Source of the DNA: Amphiura filiformis
Lineage: Eukaryota > Echinodermata > Ophiuroidea > Amphilepidida > Amphiuridae
Reading direction: 5' to 3'
Assembly: GCF_039555335.1 (NCBI RefSeq)
Contig: NC_092628.1
Location: 96,662,536-96,726,535, forward strand
Length of the DNA: 64,000 nt
Part shown: one piece after another, positions 11,701 to 22,698 of the stretch
Layout of the letters: each line of letters begins with the position of its first letter
How positions within the stretch are numbered: the stretch's first letter is position 1
The notes under the pieces: generated by a model
The model's database searches: none
What the model was told of the DNA's origin: nothing
Seen by the model: only the letters and a program-made list of their open reading frames with translations
Translations under genes and position numbers: made by a program

Positions 11701-14700
11701 TTGGTACCTTTGTCATTGTCATAGATGTGCTAACATAACCTGCGAGTGGTTAAGCCGAAAGCCGTGTATTTAAGACAAAATAAGACATTTTACACGAATC
11801 TGTAATTTAGATACTGACAGTATTTAAATTAGCTACATGTATTTGAATGGGGCTTCAACTTCGTCAGTACTGCTGTTTTCTTCGTTTTTGTGTCAAATTT
11901 GTCATTTCAAAAATACCAAATGGGAATTTGAATGACTTATCCTTCACTTTAAAGCAATTTATAAACAATTTTAAATTGTTTACACTTGCGCTGGGATCAT
12001 TGAATGGGTCTTCAAGTATTACGCTTGTATATGCAATTTTGTTACCTTTATTTCTATCCAGAATCATACCACCCAGTGGTGAAAAGAGTATTACACCAAA
12101 CTGAATGAAACCAAACACCTTCGTGTAGTGGTCCACTATAAGTTGAAAAAGTAAACAAAAGTAAATAATAAGGACAATATTAGTAGCTTAATGACCACAA
12201 TCTAAGGGCCCAACTCCATCAAAACTGTTTTTGAGATATTAAAGTTTTATAGACAGAATGTTTTTATATTCAGGGGACCTTTAATACACGAACATACAGT
12301 ATTATATACATTTGAAATCATAAATGATGTTTCCATGGCAAAGTGTCATTTCTGCAAGCAGATGTGCTGAAATAGCTACAGAATTTTGGAAATTATCCAT
12401 TACTTGCACAAGTAGAAGCATGTAATATGTTAGCAAGATAGTTTATTGTAGTGAAAAGCAGATTTCATAGATGAACAAAATTCCTCTTAAACCTAATATT
12501 TGTGGAAGAAGGGCCCAACCCCATGGAGTTGGGCCTTTCTTCCATGAAAACCATGATTAAGTGTACGTGGAAGACTATTTAGAGAGTGGATTTTGGCTCA
12601 TCTTTCACACACAGGAAGAACAGTCTGCTGGCAATAAATGCTGGGTCTAACTCATTTTTGTAAAAAATGGAGTTGGGCCCTTCTTCCACTTAAGGTATCA
12701 ATTGGTTCCGTGGTAATGACCAGTATAGATAAAATGAAGTACCAGTGTCATTGTTTATTGGTGTATTTATCACATCGTTGCGTCATCGCGTCATAAATCT
12801 GTGCCCATACATTACGGGCCCTATTTTGGATGCAACCAGGACCGATTGTAAGAGGTTTCGCCCTACTCTTTTCGAAACTGACTTGAAGTGATATGATTGG
12901 CATGGCTCTCTGCACACGAATCTCTTACCACTGCACTAGTGAGGTGTGAGGTGCCAAGGTTGCGATTTTAATCCGATATAAACCTTTACGGAATAAATTG
13001 CATATGTTATCTGTATTGCAGAAGCTATAACTGTGACGTCACATTTAGTATGGCACAGGCAGAATGATTCCCATGATTACTCCTTCCCCCGTACTTGAAC
13101 GTCCTCTCATGTTGGTTTCATACTTTCTGCCGCTTGCTGCTGAGCGGCGTGACGCTTCATCATGTCGCTTGAACTTTTCTGCAAGCAGAGCGGCACACCG
13201 CCAAAAATCGCACAGCTAAAAATCGTTTCCTGTACTCGGGAGCACCGCTCCCGAGTTGTCTTGATTTCAACTCCTGGCGATGCTGCAGCTTGGGCAAAGC
13301 GGCGTAGCGATCAATATATCGGCTTGCCGCTGGCCACCGCTAGCATTTCTGGTGCGACTGTACAGTAAAGCAGAATCGTTGTCAAAGCGGCAAGCGGCAG
13401 AAAAGTATGAAACCATCATCATGGCTAATTTAGACAATTCTAGACGTATCATTGCGCCGGCGCGGAAGTAAGAATTTTATTTTCGATGGTAATTTACTTA
13501 CCTAGCTGCCGATTTCCACCTGTCATTTCCACGGTTAAAGGATTAAATAATCCTGTATATGAACTGAGTCGCAGTTCTTGCATACAGAACCAGAACATTA
13601 GCAGAATAAACGAAGGTGATCGTAAACAAGACTTGATTGTAGGAAATTCTACATCGTACGGATTTTCAGCATATCTATTGTCTGAAAAACATATATATAT
13701 TGTATTATTTTTTGACAACGTTTTCGGTAGTTACAAGTAGATTGGTACTTTTAATATTATTTTCCTGTCATATTGCTAGTTGTGCGTTAATTAGTTGACC
13801 TTCAACCCTCATGTAGGTGACCATTGAAATCCCCAATAAATTCCTGAAGTCATATTCTACCTGAGATCTGCATTTGGGGTTGAAGAGGTAATACCAAAGT
13901 AACGTAGGGTTGACATTTTTACCATACAACCACCCACCCCTCCCCCCGATCCCTACCTACATACATGAACACCAATACACCTATCGATGGTCGATGCTCG
14001 TTTTTTAGTCCCCCGTCTTGACCTCGCTCGATTGGACAATTAAAAAGTAATATATATAATAATAAATAATATTTAAACGTTTCTTTTGTATTTTTAGTTC
14101 AGGTAACTTCAAACAAAGTGATTATCTTCTTCACATGATAATATAACAAACTGATATGAAAACCGAATCTCCTTGCTACAAATTTTACGTTTCTAACAAA
14201 GGGTAGAAACAAAGATATCGATAATCATGTCAGTCAAGAGTTTAGGCAGGATAATAGGAAACAACGTGACCAAAACCAAAACCAAAACCAAAACTAAAAC
14301 TCAATATGTGAAATGAGGGATTGTCACCATTATAATTTATGTAAATAAGATAATGACCACTATGCTCAAAAGGTGTGGCCAATTCGGCGTTCATACGCTG
14401 TTCCTGGTATTATATAACACTGGGTGATTGCTTAGGGTATAGGCGTAATAGTTAATTCAGTGACCATATCCAGACTACAGGCATATGATCTTCAGACAGA
14501 TGATAGACATAAATCTTATGTCAACATTAGTGTATTGTGTTGGTGTGGAAATATTTAGCTCGCAGGGAGCTTTCAGTGCTTTTGAAACTAATTGATATAA
14601 TTTGACAACCCTTAACGTAAACAAAAACTAAATTTTATGTTTTATTAGGGTGCAGACAACCTTATACTTCACATCGCAAAAATCCATTTTCCAAAATAAT

Positions 14701-17700
14701 GTAAACTGCAGAAGTTTTTAGTATTACCAATTCGCTAAACTCAGTAATTTCTTATAGAGGCTTTTGGCAGAAATTAACCTAGTGATTAAAGCCATAATGA
14801 AATTGGTTAATTTTTTTCAAACCTGATTTTTGGCATAATTTAAAAGACATGTCCCAGCTTGCACCTAAATGGAATCAGCCAAATTTATTGTGTTTGTAGG
14901 TCAGCGGAGCAAAGTTCAACATAGTCATATTTCATGAATTATGACTTTATGTCCTCCTATACAATGTTAAACTACATTTTAATAACCAGTAGAGTTTTTT
15001 TTTTCATTTTACTTTTTATTTTTAAAGAAGCCCTTTCCATCTGTGTATTGGTGGTAGACCATTCAGGTTTTTGGAAAGGTGTTCAAATCCTGAGCCAACA
15101 GTGATATCTTTTAAACATAACATTTCTATCGATGAAAAATGCTAAAATTAAAGGTATAATAATTTTACGGTTAAAGAAGCTTAAAGAATGCATACATGTC
15201 AATACCTTCTTCAGTTATTTTTTGATTTGCATCTTCATGACTCAGCACAGATAAATCACTCTCTTTTGTATCGTCGTCTTCTCTGTGGTCACAATGGATG
15301 CTGCTTTTATAGTTAGGTGGTAATGGCCATGGTATTTTACCGTTTGGTAGTAAGTAAAATGTCGGGATGAAGACGATAACAGTGCAAGAAATTAGAATGG
15401 TAAAAGATGTTTGCAGTGGAACACCAGCGTCGTAGGCAAGCTGTCGAGTAGTAACAAATTTTCATTTTTTTATTTTATGCTTTGAGACGACTGGGAAAAG
15501 AAAGATTGAAGTAAGATCTTGTAATATTATCTTCATGCTATGTACAAAAAAAAACTCTTATCAGTAGCTACACGGTTACAAATCCGTTACGACTACACCG
15601 TATACTGTGGTATTTTACTTAGTGGATTAACAATGGTTAGACTTATATGTGCAAGAGAATTTGTAGTTATTTTTTGTCCTTACTTTAATAAACAGCATGA
15701 CAACAGCTGATGCGTCGTAAGATCCTGAAATGAGTGCTGCTGCCGTAGACCTGTGTTTCGCAAATAAATTACCGATCTGTAAATATTAAAGTAAATAGTA
15801 AGTATACACCATACCTGAGTGTATTATTTGCTATTATTTTCTTCTAATACGGATCACATCATATTGAGCTGTGCAATAATTATCAGTCTTGGAAGATGGT
15901 AAAGTGGGGAGGGGCAGAAAGGGGCAGGCAAACAATTTTTGGCAGGTTCAACGGGTGAAAATCGATTTTAGCACACATTTACGGGTACTTTTCAATAAGA
16001 CCCTTAAAAGGCCTAGTTCAAGGATACGTTCAAATGTACAAAATGTCCTGCTCATTACATCCCAATTACTATCACATCTAGGGGCATTTCGTGATCCATA
16101 ACCTCATCCCCAACCCCCAATGTTGGGTTGCGTTTACTGTGTATCATACCTGTATAAGAGTAATGTACAGTGAAGTACCTCCGACTACAAGACACATCAT
16201 CCCTGGAAACAATAAGTATGGTGTCGCTGGGCTTGACATCAGCATCAGCAGAAGACCGGTGACGAGAATAAAACTGAATGAAGAGGATGGTCAGAAATTG
16301 TTATATAAAAAAAATAAAAACACACTATATTATAAAGCTGAATGAAGTATGAACATGAACGTAGAGCATTCCATGTGTTCACTTATGCATGATTCTTTTC
16401 TTTTGGTCTTCCCTAATTTCTTGGATAAACATTGTTCGGAATAGGTCCAAGGTTCAAATCCTGAATGATCAATGAACTTTTAGTGCGTTTGAATAAACAA
16501 CAAAATATAATACATAATATTAACTGCCATTTATGTTTATAAATGAGGTTCCAAAACATTTAAACCCACTTTGAAGTTATTTCAAAATTTCATTTACATA
16601 TTAGTAAAGTATTGGCTTAGTCCATTAAGCATTAGTGTTGAAGAAATCTAAGAAAAAGTCTCAAGAATAAGTTAATTTTTGCTAATTTGAATAAAAGTGA
16701 CGAAAATTCACTTCGTCCACGGGTAACTCTTTCACCGGCACATCTGACTGTCATCTTGTATGAGAAATAAATCGCTGTTTCTGAGTAATTTTTGCCTTTG
16801 TGTATTAACTTTGTCCTCATATTGACGGTTGACCTCATTATACGCAATGGCTAAAATATCAAAGATCGAAGATAAATTAATGAAACTTGTACCTGCGTTA
16901 CGACACACAAAAACTTGTGAAAATGAATGTTCCTTTTTTTTTCGTTTGACTGTCAATGTCATACACACTATCACCGACTAAGTACGTGATATAGCACAAT
17001 GTGATTGATTGGATTATCCACACCAAAGAATACCACACAACCATGAAAACAAGTACAAAGTTCAAAGTGAACCTGGTTATCTGTTACTTTTCTTTACAGA
17101 GTTTGTTTTTTCTGACACATGGGAATTACGAAATAGACAGTATTATAAACCAGTAGCAACCATGAACGCAAAAAGTAAATACTGTATGTTTAAATCATTC
17201 AAATTGTACTTGAAACAATTTAGTCAAAATATTGAAACGTTTATTAAAGAAAACGCGCCATATCTGATACTATCTGAACACGACGTACCATTTCGGTGAT
17301 TTTTAAAGTTAGTTTTAAAGTATACTATCACGAGCTAGAAAGGCCAAGGCCAAATACACCCTTTACTCTTTATTTTATCTCCTGATTTATTATTCTTGTA
17401 ATTATCAAGAAACTTTCAATCATGTAAATTTGGGAAGTGTTTCCTTCATTGGGAATGATAAAATAACGTCTAATTTACATTTGGACGAAATGGATTTTCG
17501 TCATTTTAATTCAAATGGGCATACTAAACTTATTCCTATAAGGCACTTAGATTTTTGTCCACCACGAATGCTTAAATACGTTAATTGTATGTAAATGACA
17601 AACTGAAATTAATTTGGGAATTAGTAAAAAACTGTTGTCAAATGTAGGTGTATTTTTTTAACCACCCTGTAGTGGGGACTGATATTTTTAATTATTTCTT

Positions 17701-18265
17701 ATGGTTGTGTTCATTTATGTTGGTACTAAGGTTACCGTAAACTGAGCTTGGCATAAACGGAAAACTGTATTCAAGTTTAGTCAATTGATACAGCACTTAA
17801 AACAAAGAACCTGGGGAACATTCTAAGCGAGTGAGTATCAAATCCAGACTAAGATACCCCAAGGAGGTGTTTTAGGCCCACTCTTTTGCGTCACTTGTCT
17901 GTGTCAATGGAATATCCAAAAATTATTAAAGTAGGTTATACTATTTTAATATTACAACATACTTACTGTGATAGGATGCGAGTTAATCTGGTCCCAAACC
18001 AATCAAACACGATTCCAACTGGCAGCAAAAATAGAAACGCTGTGGTAGAACCGATAGTATAGACAAGGTTCAAATTTGCATCTTGTTTGTCACACACAAC
18101 AGACTCAGTTATTCTGGAAGTATCGTTGTGAACGCATAAATCGAAATAATAGCTTTCTTCTTTCAGAACATATACTAGAGAAGGCCATCCGTAGAATAGA
18201 CCACCAAAAAATAGCATTTCACATATTGCCAATATAAATATAACATGGTATCTACACGGAGCCAT
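8674..18265 (-). CDS. SLC43A3: SLC43A3-like major facilitator transporter, complete, 9 coding exons
   Basis: Coding exons, in order: 17967-18265, 16150-16273, 15684-15776, 15206-15440, 13502-13681, 12046-12135, 10868-11060, 10642-10765, 8674-8775. Joined they give 1440 bases, 479 residues plus TAA, in frame, with GT-AG at every junction. Human SLC43A3 has 491 residues. The protein is a 12-helix plasma-membrane transporter. Diagnostic parts are GLFYGWPSLV in helix 1 (about 21-31), an extracellular loop with Cys44, sequon Asn47 and Cys58, IGNLFAKHRST (142-152), IPWPLPPNY before the central acidic cytosolic loop (about 205-252), FGFIQFGV, and a short basic C-terminal tail. In mammals SLC43A3 carries purine nucleobases, while SLC43A1/A2 carry large neutral amino acids. 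The loop and helix motifs favour A3, though FP..YGTLTGV near 405 is more A1/A2-like. Substrate is therefore inferred from family only. Confidence 0.92.
9272..9428 (+). mobile_element. MITE with GTAGTCCACTTG termini, copy 1 (intron 8 of the transporter gene)
   Basis: The left end GTAGTCCACTTGCCCA is inverted at the right end (CCAAGTGGACTAC). A second copy of the whole element lies in the opposite orientation at 31284-31427 inside WDR7. Shared internal words include GGCTATTACATTT and GATTTTCA.ATCTG. It is about 157 bp and non-coding. Confidence 0.75.
10642..10765 (-). CDS. SLC43A3: SLC43A3-like coding exon 8
   Basis: Residues 405-446: FPFRYYGTLTGVIGLLG, then LLQYPLYIM, helix 11. The donor GTATGT at 10636-10641 interrupts an open frame that would otherwise run to 10546. 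Using it restores the family's last helix from exon 9. Confidence 0.92.
10868..11060 (-). CDS. SLC43A3: SLC43A3-like coding exon 7
   Basis: Residues 341-404: ALGFATTSILFVLFAIF, then IQYATFILCGVSKAFLFG, helices 9-10. The acceptor is TTCTTGCAG, the donor GTAAGTT at 10861-10867, and the exit phase 2. Confidence 0.92.
11100..11245. repeat. Purine-rich GAGA-type low-complexity tract
   Basis: Almost continuous G/A-rich sequence with GAGAGAGA runs in intron 6 of the transporter gene. The reverse-strand open frames across it are low-complexity Ser/Leu/Pro and are not considered coding. Confidence 0.6.
11565..11615. repeat. Short palindrome around TTTGATCAGCTC
   Basis: TTTGATCAGCTC and GAGCTGATCAAA flank about 16 bases. 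The same GAGCTGATCAAAGTATA word occurs at 5890. It is probably the core of a decayed foldback element. Confidence 0.5.
12046..12135 (-). CDS. SLC43A3: SLC43A3-like coding exon 6
   Basis: Residues 311-340, YTKVFGFIQFGVILF and the DRNKG turn after helix 8. The donor GTAACA at 12040-12045 is chosen because it joins in frame (phase 1) to exon 7. The open frame continues past it to 11864 but matches nothing in the family. Confidence 0.9.
12205..12689. mobile_element. Two overlapping MITE units with AGGGCCCAACTCCAT termini
   Basis: The terminus occurs at 12205 (forward), as a back-to-back palindrome at 12502-12545 (GGGCCCAACCCCATGGAGTTGGGCC) and inverted at 12667-12689. This reads as one element 12205-12545 and a second 12502-12689 sharing or abutting at the central palindrome. 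It is non-coding and lies in intron 5 of the transporter gene. Confidence 0.65.
13109..13420. mobile_element. GC-rich MITE with GGTTTCATACTTTCTGCCGC termini
   Basis: The left terminus (13109-13140) and right terminus (13387-13419) are inverted copies of GGTTTCATAC(T)TTTCTGCCGCTTGC. The interior is rich in AGCGGC/GCCGC and contains a near-perfect hairpin ACTCGGGAGC..GCTCCCGAGT at 13234-13256. It is much GC-richer than its surroundings. The GC-rich AGCGGC style recalls PIF/Harbinger MITEs, but the class is a guess. Confidence 0.7.
13502..13681 (-). CDS. SLC43A3: SLC43A3-like coding exon 5
   Basis: Residues 251-310: the end of the central loop, then helix 7 (SPSFILLMFWFCMQELRLSS) and the following YTGLFNPL loop. 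The acceptor is GTTTTTCAG and the donor GTAAGT at 13496-13501. Confidence 0.92.
14273..14300. repeat. (ACCAAA)n microsatellite
   Basis: Four to five tandem copies of CCAAAA occur in intron 4 of the transporter gene. Nothing else is recognised between 13740 and 15200 apart from AT-rich intron sequence. Confidence 0.6.
15206..15440 (-). CDS. SLC43A3: SLC43A3-like coding exon 4
   Basis: Residues 173-250: LAYDAGVPLQTSF, a helix, YLLPNGKIPWPLPPNY, then an acidic hydrophilic stretch with DHREDDDTKES that forms the start of the central cytosolic loop. The acceptor is TCGACAG, the donor GTATTG, and the exit phase 1. Confidence 0.92.
15684..15776 (-). CDS. SLC43A3: SLC43A3-like coding exon 3
   Basis: Residues 142-172, exactly 31 codons, encoding the conserved IGNLFAKHRST and SYDASAVVMLFIK segment. 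The acceptor is TTTACAG and the donor GTAAGG. Confidence 0.93.
16078..16112 (+). repeat. Fragment of the GGGGCATTTCGTGATCC repeat
   Basis: AGGGGCATTTCGTGATCCA is followed by .CCTCATCCCC. This matches the left terminus of the element at 53008-53370, so it is a truncated copy. It lies in intron 2 of the transporter gene. Confidence 0.6.
16150..16273 (-). CDS. SLC43A3: SLC43A3-like coding exon 2
   Basis: Residues 100-141, two hydrophobic helices (FILVTGLLLMLM and MMCLVVGGTSLYITL). It starts after CATTCAG and ends before GTATGA. The phase-2 entry completes a His codon shared with exon 1, and the exit is phase 0. Confidence 0.92.
17967..18265 (-). CDS. SLC43A3: SLC43A3-like coding exon 1
   Basis: Residues 1-99 plus two bases: first helix, the cysteine- and sequon-bearing first extracellular loop, and helix 2 ending in FDWFGTRLTR, a typical MFS D/R loop. 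The start ATG is at 18263-18265. The donor is GTAAGT at 17961-17966. Confidence 0.93.
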
Positions 18266-18707
18266 TATAGTGGTGATTAGATATTGGATCAGTGAGAGCG
18301 ATCCGGTCGTAGCTTTAAGTAATCAATATGAATGATGTATGAATACGCGTGTAAGGTCACCCCGACACACACCCCAACATGTACACCCCCACATCACACA
18401 CAACTCACTCCAAGTATTTTGATTTGAAAACCTAGTTGTGTTGAGTCACGAGATAAGCTGTATACAAAACCAATCCTGTTATTCAGTCGAATAATCACAG
18501 TTCCCTGAACCTATTCAAACGAGTCAATCAACTTAACCAGTAGGTTACGCTGTATATGCTTAGAAAGGTCACAGTTTCTGTGCATGAAATATCGTATTTG
18601 GTATTAATTCCGAAATTTGTCTAAAAACCCTTTAAATTATTTTCCTTCAAACACTGTGTAAACAATAGATGTGATGAACTTCTTGTACAAGAAAAATGTC
18701 TCAATAA

Positions 18708-20797
18708 CCATGACAATGTGTGATATCAGATACTAACGTAATTTTTCTTTTACATGGGTGCCCTATAATGTGTGACATCAGATACTAATGTTGTTTTTCC
18801 TGTACACGGTTATCCAAAAATGTGTGACATTAGTCTCCTCCGCAGCCAGTTTGGTTACGCTCCCTCCACACAAACAGTCTGCCAATTGCCACTTATAACG
18901 CCGTTTCTGATTAGCTACACGAAAGTAGCCGTAGAGCTGTACATACGGGAACTTGATTGACCTCAGTCAGCTGGCGAGATGGCGGGCTCAGATGGCGGGT
19001 CAAACTTGCTCATGAATAATAAAGTAGCCGTCTAGCCGATCGACCAATTGAAAGCTTTGTTTGACGTCAAGCTGGATGACGTCGGCAGAAAACCGTTAGC
19101 GAATCAAAAAGGACCAGTTCGTGATCATTGGCAGACTGTTTGTGTGGAGGGAGCGGAACCAAACTGGCTGCTGTGGAGACTAGTGTGACATCAGATACTA
19201 ATGTTGTTTTTCCTGTACACGGTTATCCAAAAATGTGTGACATCAGATACTAATGTTGTTTTTCCTGTACACGGTTATCCAAAAATGTGTGACATCAGAT
19301 ACTAATGTTGTTTTTCCTGTACACGGTTGCCCATTTATGTGTGACATCAGATACTAATGTTGTTTTTCCTGTACACGGTTATCCACAAATGTGTGACATC
19401 AGACACTAATGTTGTTTTTCCTGTACACGGTTATCCAAAAATGTGTGACATCAGATACTAATGTTGTTTTTCCTGTACACGGTTGCCCATTAATGTGTGA
19501 CATCAGATACTAATGTTGTTTTTCCTGTACACGGTTGCTCAATAATGTGTGACATCAGATACTAATGTTGTTTTTCCTGTACACGGTTGCCCACTAATGT
19601 GTGACATCGGATACTAATGTTGTTTTTCCTGTACACGGTTGCCCATTAATGTGTGACATCAGATACTAATGTTGTTTTTCCTGTACACGGTTGCCCACAA
19701 ATGTGTGACATCAGATACTAATGTTGTTTTTCCTGTACACGGTTGCTCAATAATGTGTGACATCAGATACTAATGTTGTTTTTCCTGTACACGGTTGCCC
19801 ATTAATGTGTGACATCAGATACTAATGTTGTTTTGTCTGTACACGGTTGCCCACTAATGTGTGATATCAGATGCTAATGTTGTTTTTCCTGTACACGGTT
19901 GCCCACTAATGTGTGACATCAGATACTAATGTTGTTTTTCCTGTACACGGTTGCCCACTAATGTGTGACATCAGATACTAATGTTGTTTTTCCTGTACAC
20001 GGTTGCCCACTAATGTGTGATATCAGATGCTAATGTTGTTTTTCCTGTACACGGTTGCCCACTAATGTGTGATATCAGATACTAATGTTGTTTTTCCTGT
20101 ACACGGTTGCCCACTAATGTGTGATATCAGATACTAATGTTGTTTTTCCTGTACACGGTTGCCCATTAATGTGTGATATCAGATACTAATGTTGTTTTTC
20201 CTGTACACGGTTGCCCACTAATGTGTGATATCAGATAGTAATGTTGTTTTTCCTGTACACGGTTGCCCACTAATGTGCGACATCAGACACTAATGATATT
20301 TTTTTGTACACGGTTAGCAAATAATGTGTGACATCAGATACTAATGTTGTTTTTCCAGTACATGGTTGTTCAATAATGTGTGACATCAGATGTTGTTTTT
20401 CTTGTACACGGTTGCCCAAAAATGTTTGATATCAGATGCTAATGTTGTTTTTCTTGTACATGGGTACCCAATGTGTGATTTCATATACTAATGTAATGTT
20501 TCTTGTATTATGGGTTTCCATTAATGTGTGACATCAGATACTGTTTTTTGTTCCTGTACGCGGTTACTCGCTAATGTGTGACATCAGATGCTAATGTTGT
20601 TTTTCCTGTACACGGTTGCTTAATAACGTGTGACATTAGATACTAATGTTGTATTTTTTCTGTACACGGTTGCCCATTAATGTGTGATATCAGATGCTAA
20701 TGTTGTTTTTCATGTACACGGTTGCCCATTAATGTGTGACATCAGACACATTTGACATTTTTCCCGTACACGGTTGCTCAATAATGTGTGACATCAG
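18708..20797 (+). repeat. 52-bp minisatellite, about 33 copies
   Basis: The unit starts ATGTGTGACATCAGATACTA and continues ATGTTGTTTTTCCTGTACAC then GGTTGCCCACTA; spacing measured between 19909 and 19961 is 52 bases. Central copies are nearly identical, with variants in the GCCCACTA segment (ATCCAAAA, GCTCAATA, GCCCATTA), and edge copies decay. One diverged copy is visible again near 20955-21000. The array is interrupted by a transposon at 18831-19182. It starts about 440 bp upstream of the transporter's start codon. Confidence 0.95.
18831..19182. mobile_element. 352-bp TIR element with 9-bp target duplication inside the minisatellite
   Basis: The termini TAGTCTCC... form 56-bp inverted repeats (53 of 56 identical; both contain GCAGCCAGTTTGGTT and CACACAAACAGTCTGCCAAT). 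GTGTGACAT at 18822-18830 and 19183-19191 is an exact 9-bp duplication, and removing the element and one copy restores a normal minisatellite unit. A 9-bp duplication fits Mutator-like elements best, with Merlin-type as an alternative. There is no transposase ORF. Confidence 0.9.
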
Positions 20798-20799
20798 AC

Positions 20800-21034
20800 A
20801 CCAGGGGCTATTTTAGGGGAAGACACTGCAATAAATCAAAATTGGTGCATTTTCTTTCTTTTAGACCCCTGTGGTTCTGCAAATTTAAGCTTTGACATTT
20901 TGGATGAACTCCGAAATATAATTCTGATATTGGTCAAATATCATGTCATTTATCTTGTACATGGATACCCAATAATGTGTCCGTCATCAGATGTGCGATA
21001 TCCTTGGGTAGAATCAAAGAGTACCAACTCCGCC
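20800..21034. other. Intergenic flank of the minisatellite
   Basis: AT-rich sequence with one decayed minisatellite-like unit (GTACATGGATACCCAATAATGTGT). No gene is seen. Confidence 0.4.
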
Positions 21035-21293
21035 AAGTTTGTGTGTCGCTCATGGACAGCAAAATAGTGTTCAATTTATTTTGTTATGCTTCTGCCAAAC
21101 TTTGATTCAAGGTGCATGGTTGTTTGCAATCTGCGTGTAACATGTCATACCAAAAACGTGTGCTAAGCGCTGATTGTGCAAACCTATGCGATGCTCAAGC
21201 TTAAAAGTTAAAGATGCCAGGTACCATTTTATTTTGGGGTTTAGCCGATAAATGGCGGAGGTAAACTATTTTGCAATCCATGAGCGACAACCA
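21035..21293. mobile_element. Inverted-repeat element (GTCGCTCATGG arms)
   Basis: GTTTGTGTGTCGCTCATGGA..GCAAAATAGT at 21037-21073 is inverted at 21262-21291 (AACTATTTTGCAATCCATGAGCGACAACC). It is about 255 bp and non-coding. The ends are not sharp enough to define a target duplication. Confidence 0.6.
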
Positions 21294-22698
21294 ATATTGC
21301 AAAATACCAGACCATGTTTTTTAAGTGACTGATAAGAAAACACAGACCACATCATGAATTGACTGATAATCAGTATCATGATCCTCGTTTAATTTTATTC
21401 AATAAAATCTCTGAATACATGAATGGTATTAACATTACTGTAAACATTAGCACATGACCATGTATCAAAAGTGGGACCCTTTTTTGCGACACTTTTTTCA
21501 TAGCTGAAAACATCAATTTTGAGATGAATGGTTATACCATTTTATGTACCAATTATAGGTATGTAAAAGCATACATTGCTGGAAAGCATAAAGAACAGAG
21601 ATTACACTGACCTAAACCTGAAGTCAATATTCAGGGTGTACTAGAAGATATACAGGGTGTAACAATTAACTTTTTAATGAACATGTGGTATAGTTTGGGA
21701 GTCCCTATTTCTTTTCGGGAGTATTTTCTCAATCTGATGACCACATAATCAAACAGAGCTCGAAAAGGTCCACCAAAAATACATACTTTATATAGGGTGT
21801 GATGCTGGCTTCTATGTATACAGAGTGATAAAAATTTACTTCACTATTAGACCTAATTAATTATTCAAAAGGTTAAATTAGTGCCAATTAGCTGATTAAA
21901 TACTTTACTGCTTTCAGTAATAAATAATCATTCCAAACTAGAAAAAATACAATTGACTTGTTCTGTCACTTTTAGACCAATTACTTGCAATGTAGATAAA
22001 TTGACTGTTTTACATAGAAGCCTATAAGAAAAGGCCTGGACGAGCCTGTAAACATGCTCGTTAGTATAATTAATGAGATGATATTACACAAAGTACATCA
22101 TTATTTAGTTGCTACAATTACTGACATCAAATTGGTATGCAAAAATCAATTTACTTTTCAACTCAACATAAAAGGTCTGTTAGCTTAATTGATCATAAAA
22201 TTAATTAACATTAATGGAAAATCCTGGTTTTGGTGGCAAATTAAAATTTTAAAAAGAACTAAGCTTTAAAGCAAAACTAATATGAAGGATGTAAGTATTC
22301 ATCTTCATTTTGAAAATATCATTATCATTTCATTTTTTTCAAGAAAAATGTCACGCTGCCAGCCTTTTGGGGTCCTAACTTTTGCCACATGGCCATATAG
22401 CTCCATATTGCAACATACAGGTTATGAATGTTATATAATTAATATTGGATATGGACACATCAATACAAGCATGGGGCAACAGGATAACATTTATATACCT
22501 TACAGGAATTTTCCTTTAGTTTTACCTAATATAGTATCAATTGTCACCTGCCACCACGAAATGAGCGTAAACAAGTTGGTAGTTTCAAAATGCCCTGGGT
22601 AGTTGGTGGACTTTGTTTCCTTTGTGAATGGATATACTTCTGGCTTGAACAGGTGCGCGGCAAACAATTTGAAAAGAAATAACATCATTTTCTATTGA
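21294..22698. other. Intergenic, dispersed-repeat fragments only
   Basis: Contains ACAGGGTGTAACAATTAA near 21654 and GGGTGT words near 21797, matching repeat fragments at 3035-3075 and 5000. The plus-strand open frame 22282-22602 has no family resemblance and no splice context. No gene is supported. Confidence 0.4.

Noticed and set aside
11864-12045. Continuation of transporter exon 6 to the end of its open frame
   Set aside because: The extra residues match nothing in SLC43 proteins, and the GTAACA donor joins in frame to exon 7.
18708-20797. CRISPR-like regular repeat array
   Set aside because: Units are contiguous 52-bp copies without unique spacers, and the DNA is clearly animal with intron-rich genes. 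It is a minisatellite.
22282-22602. 106-residue plus-strand gene
   Set aside because: No family resemblance, no splice or promoter context; it sits among dispersed repeats.
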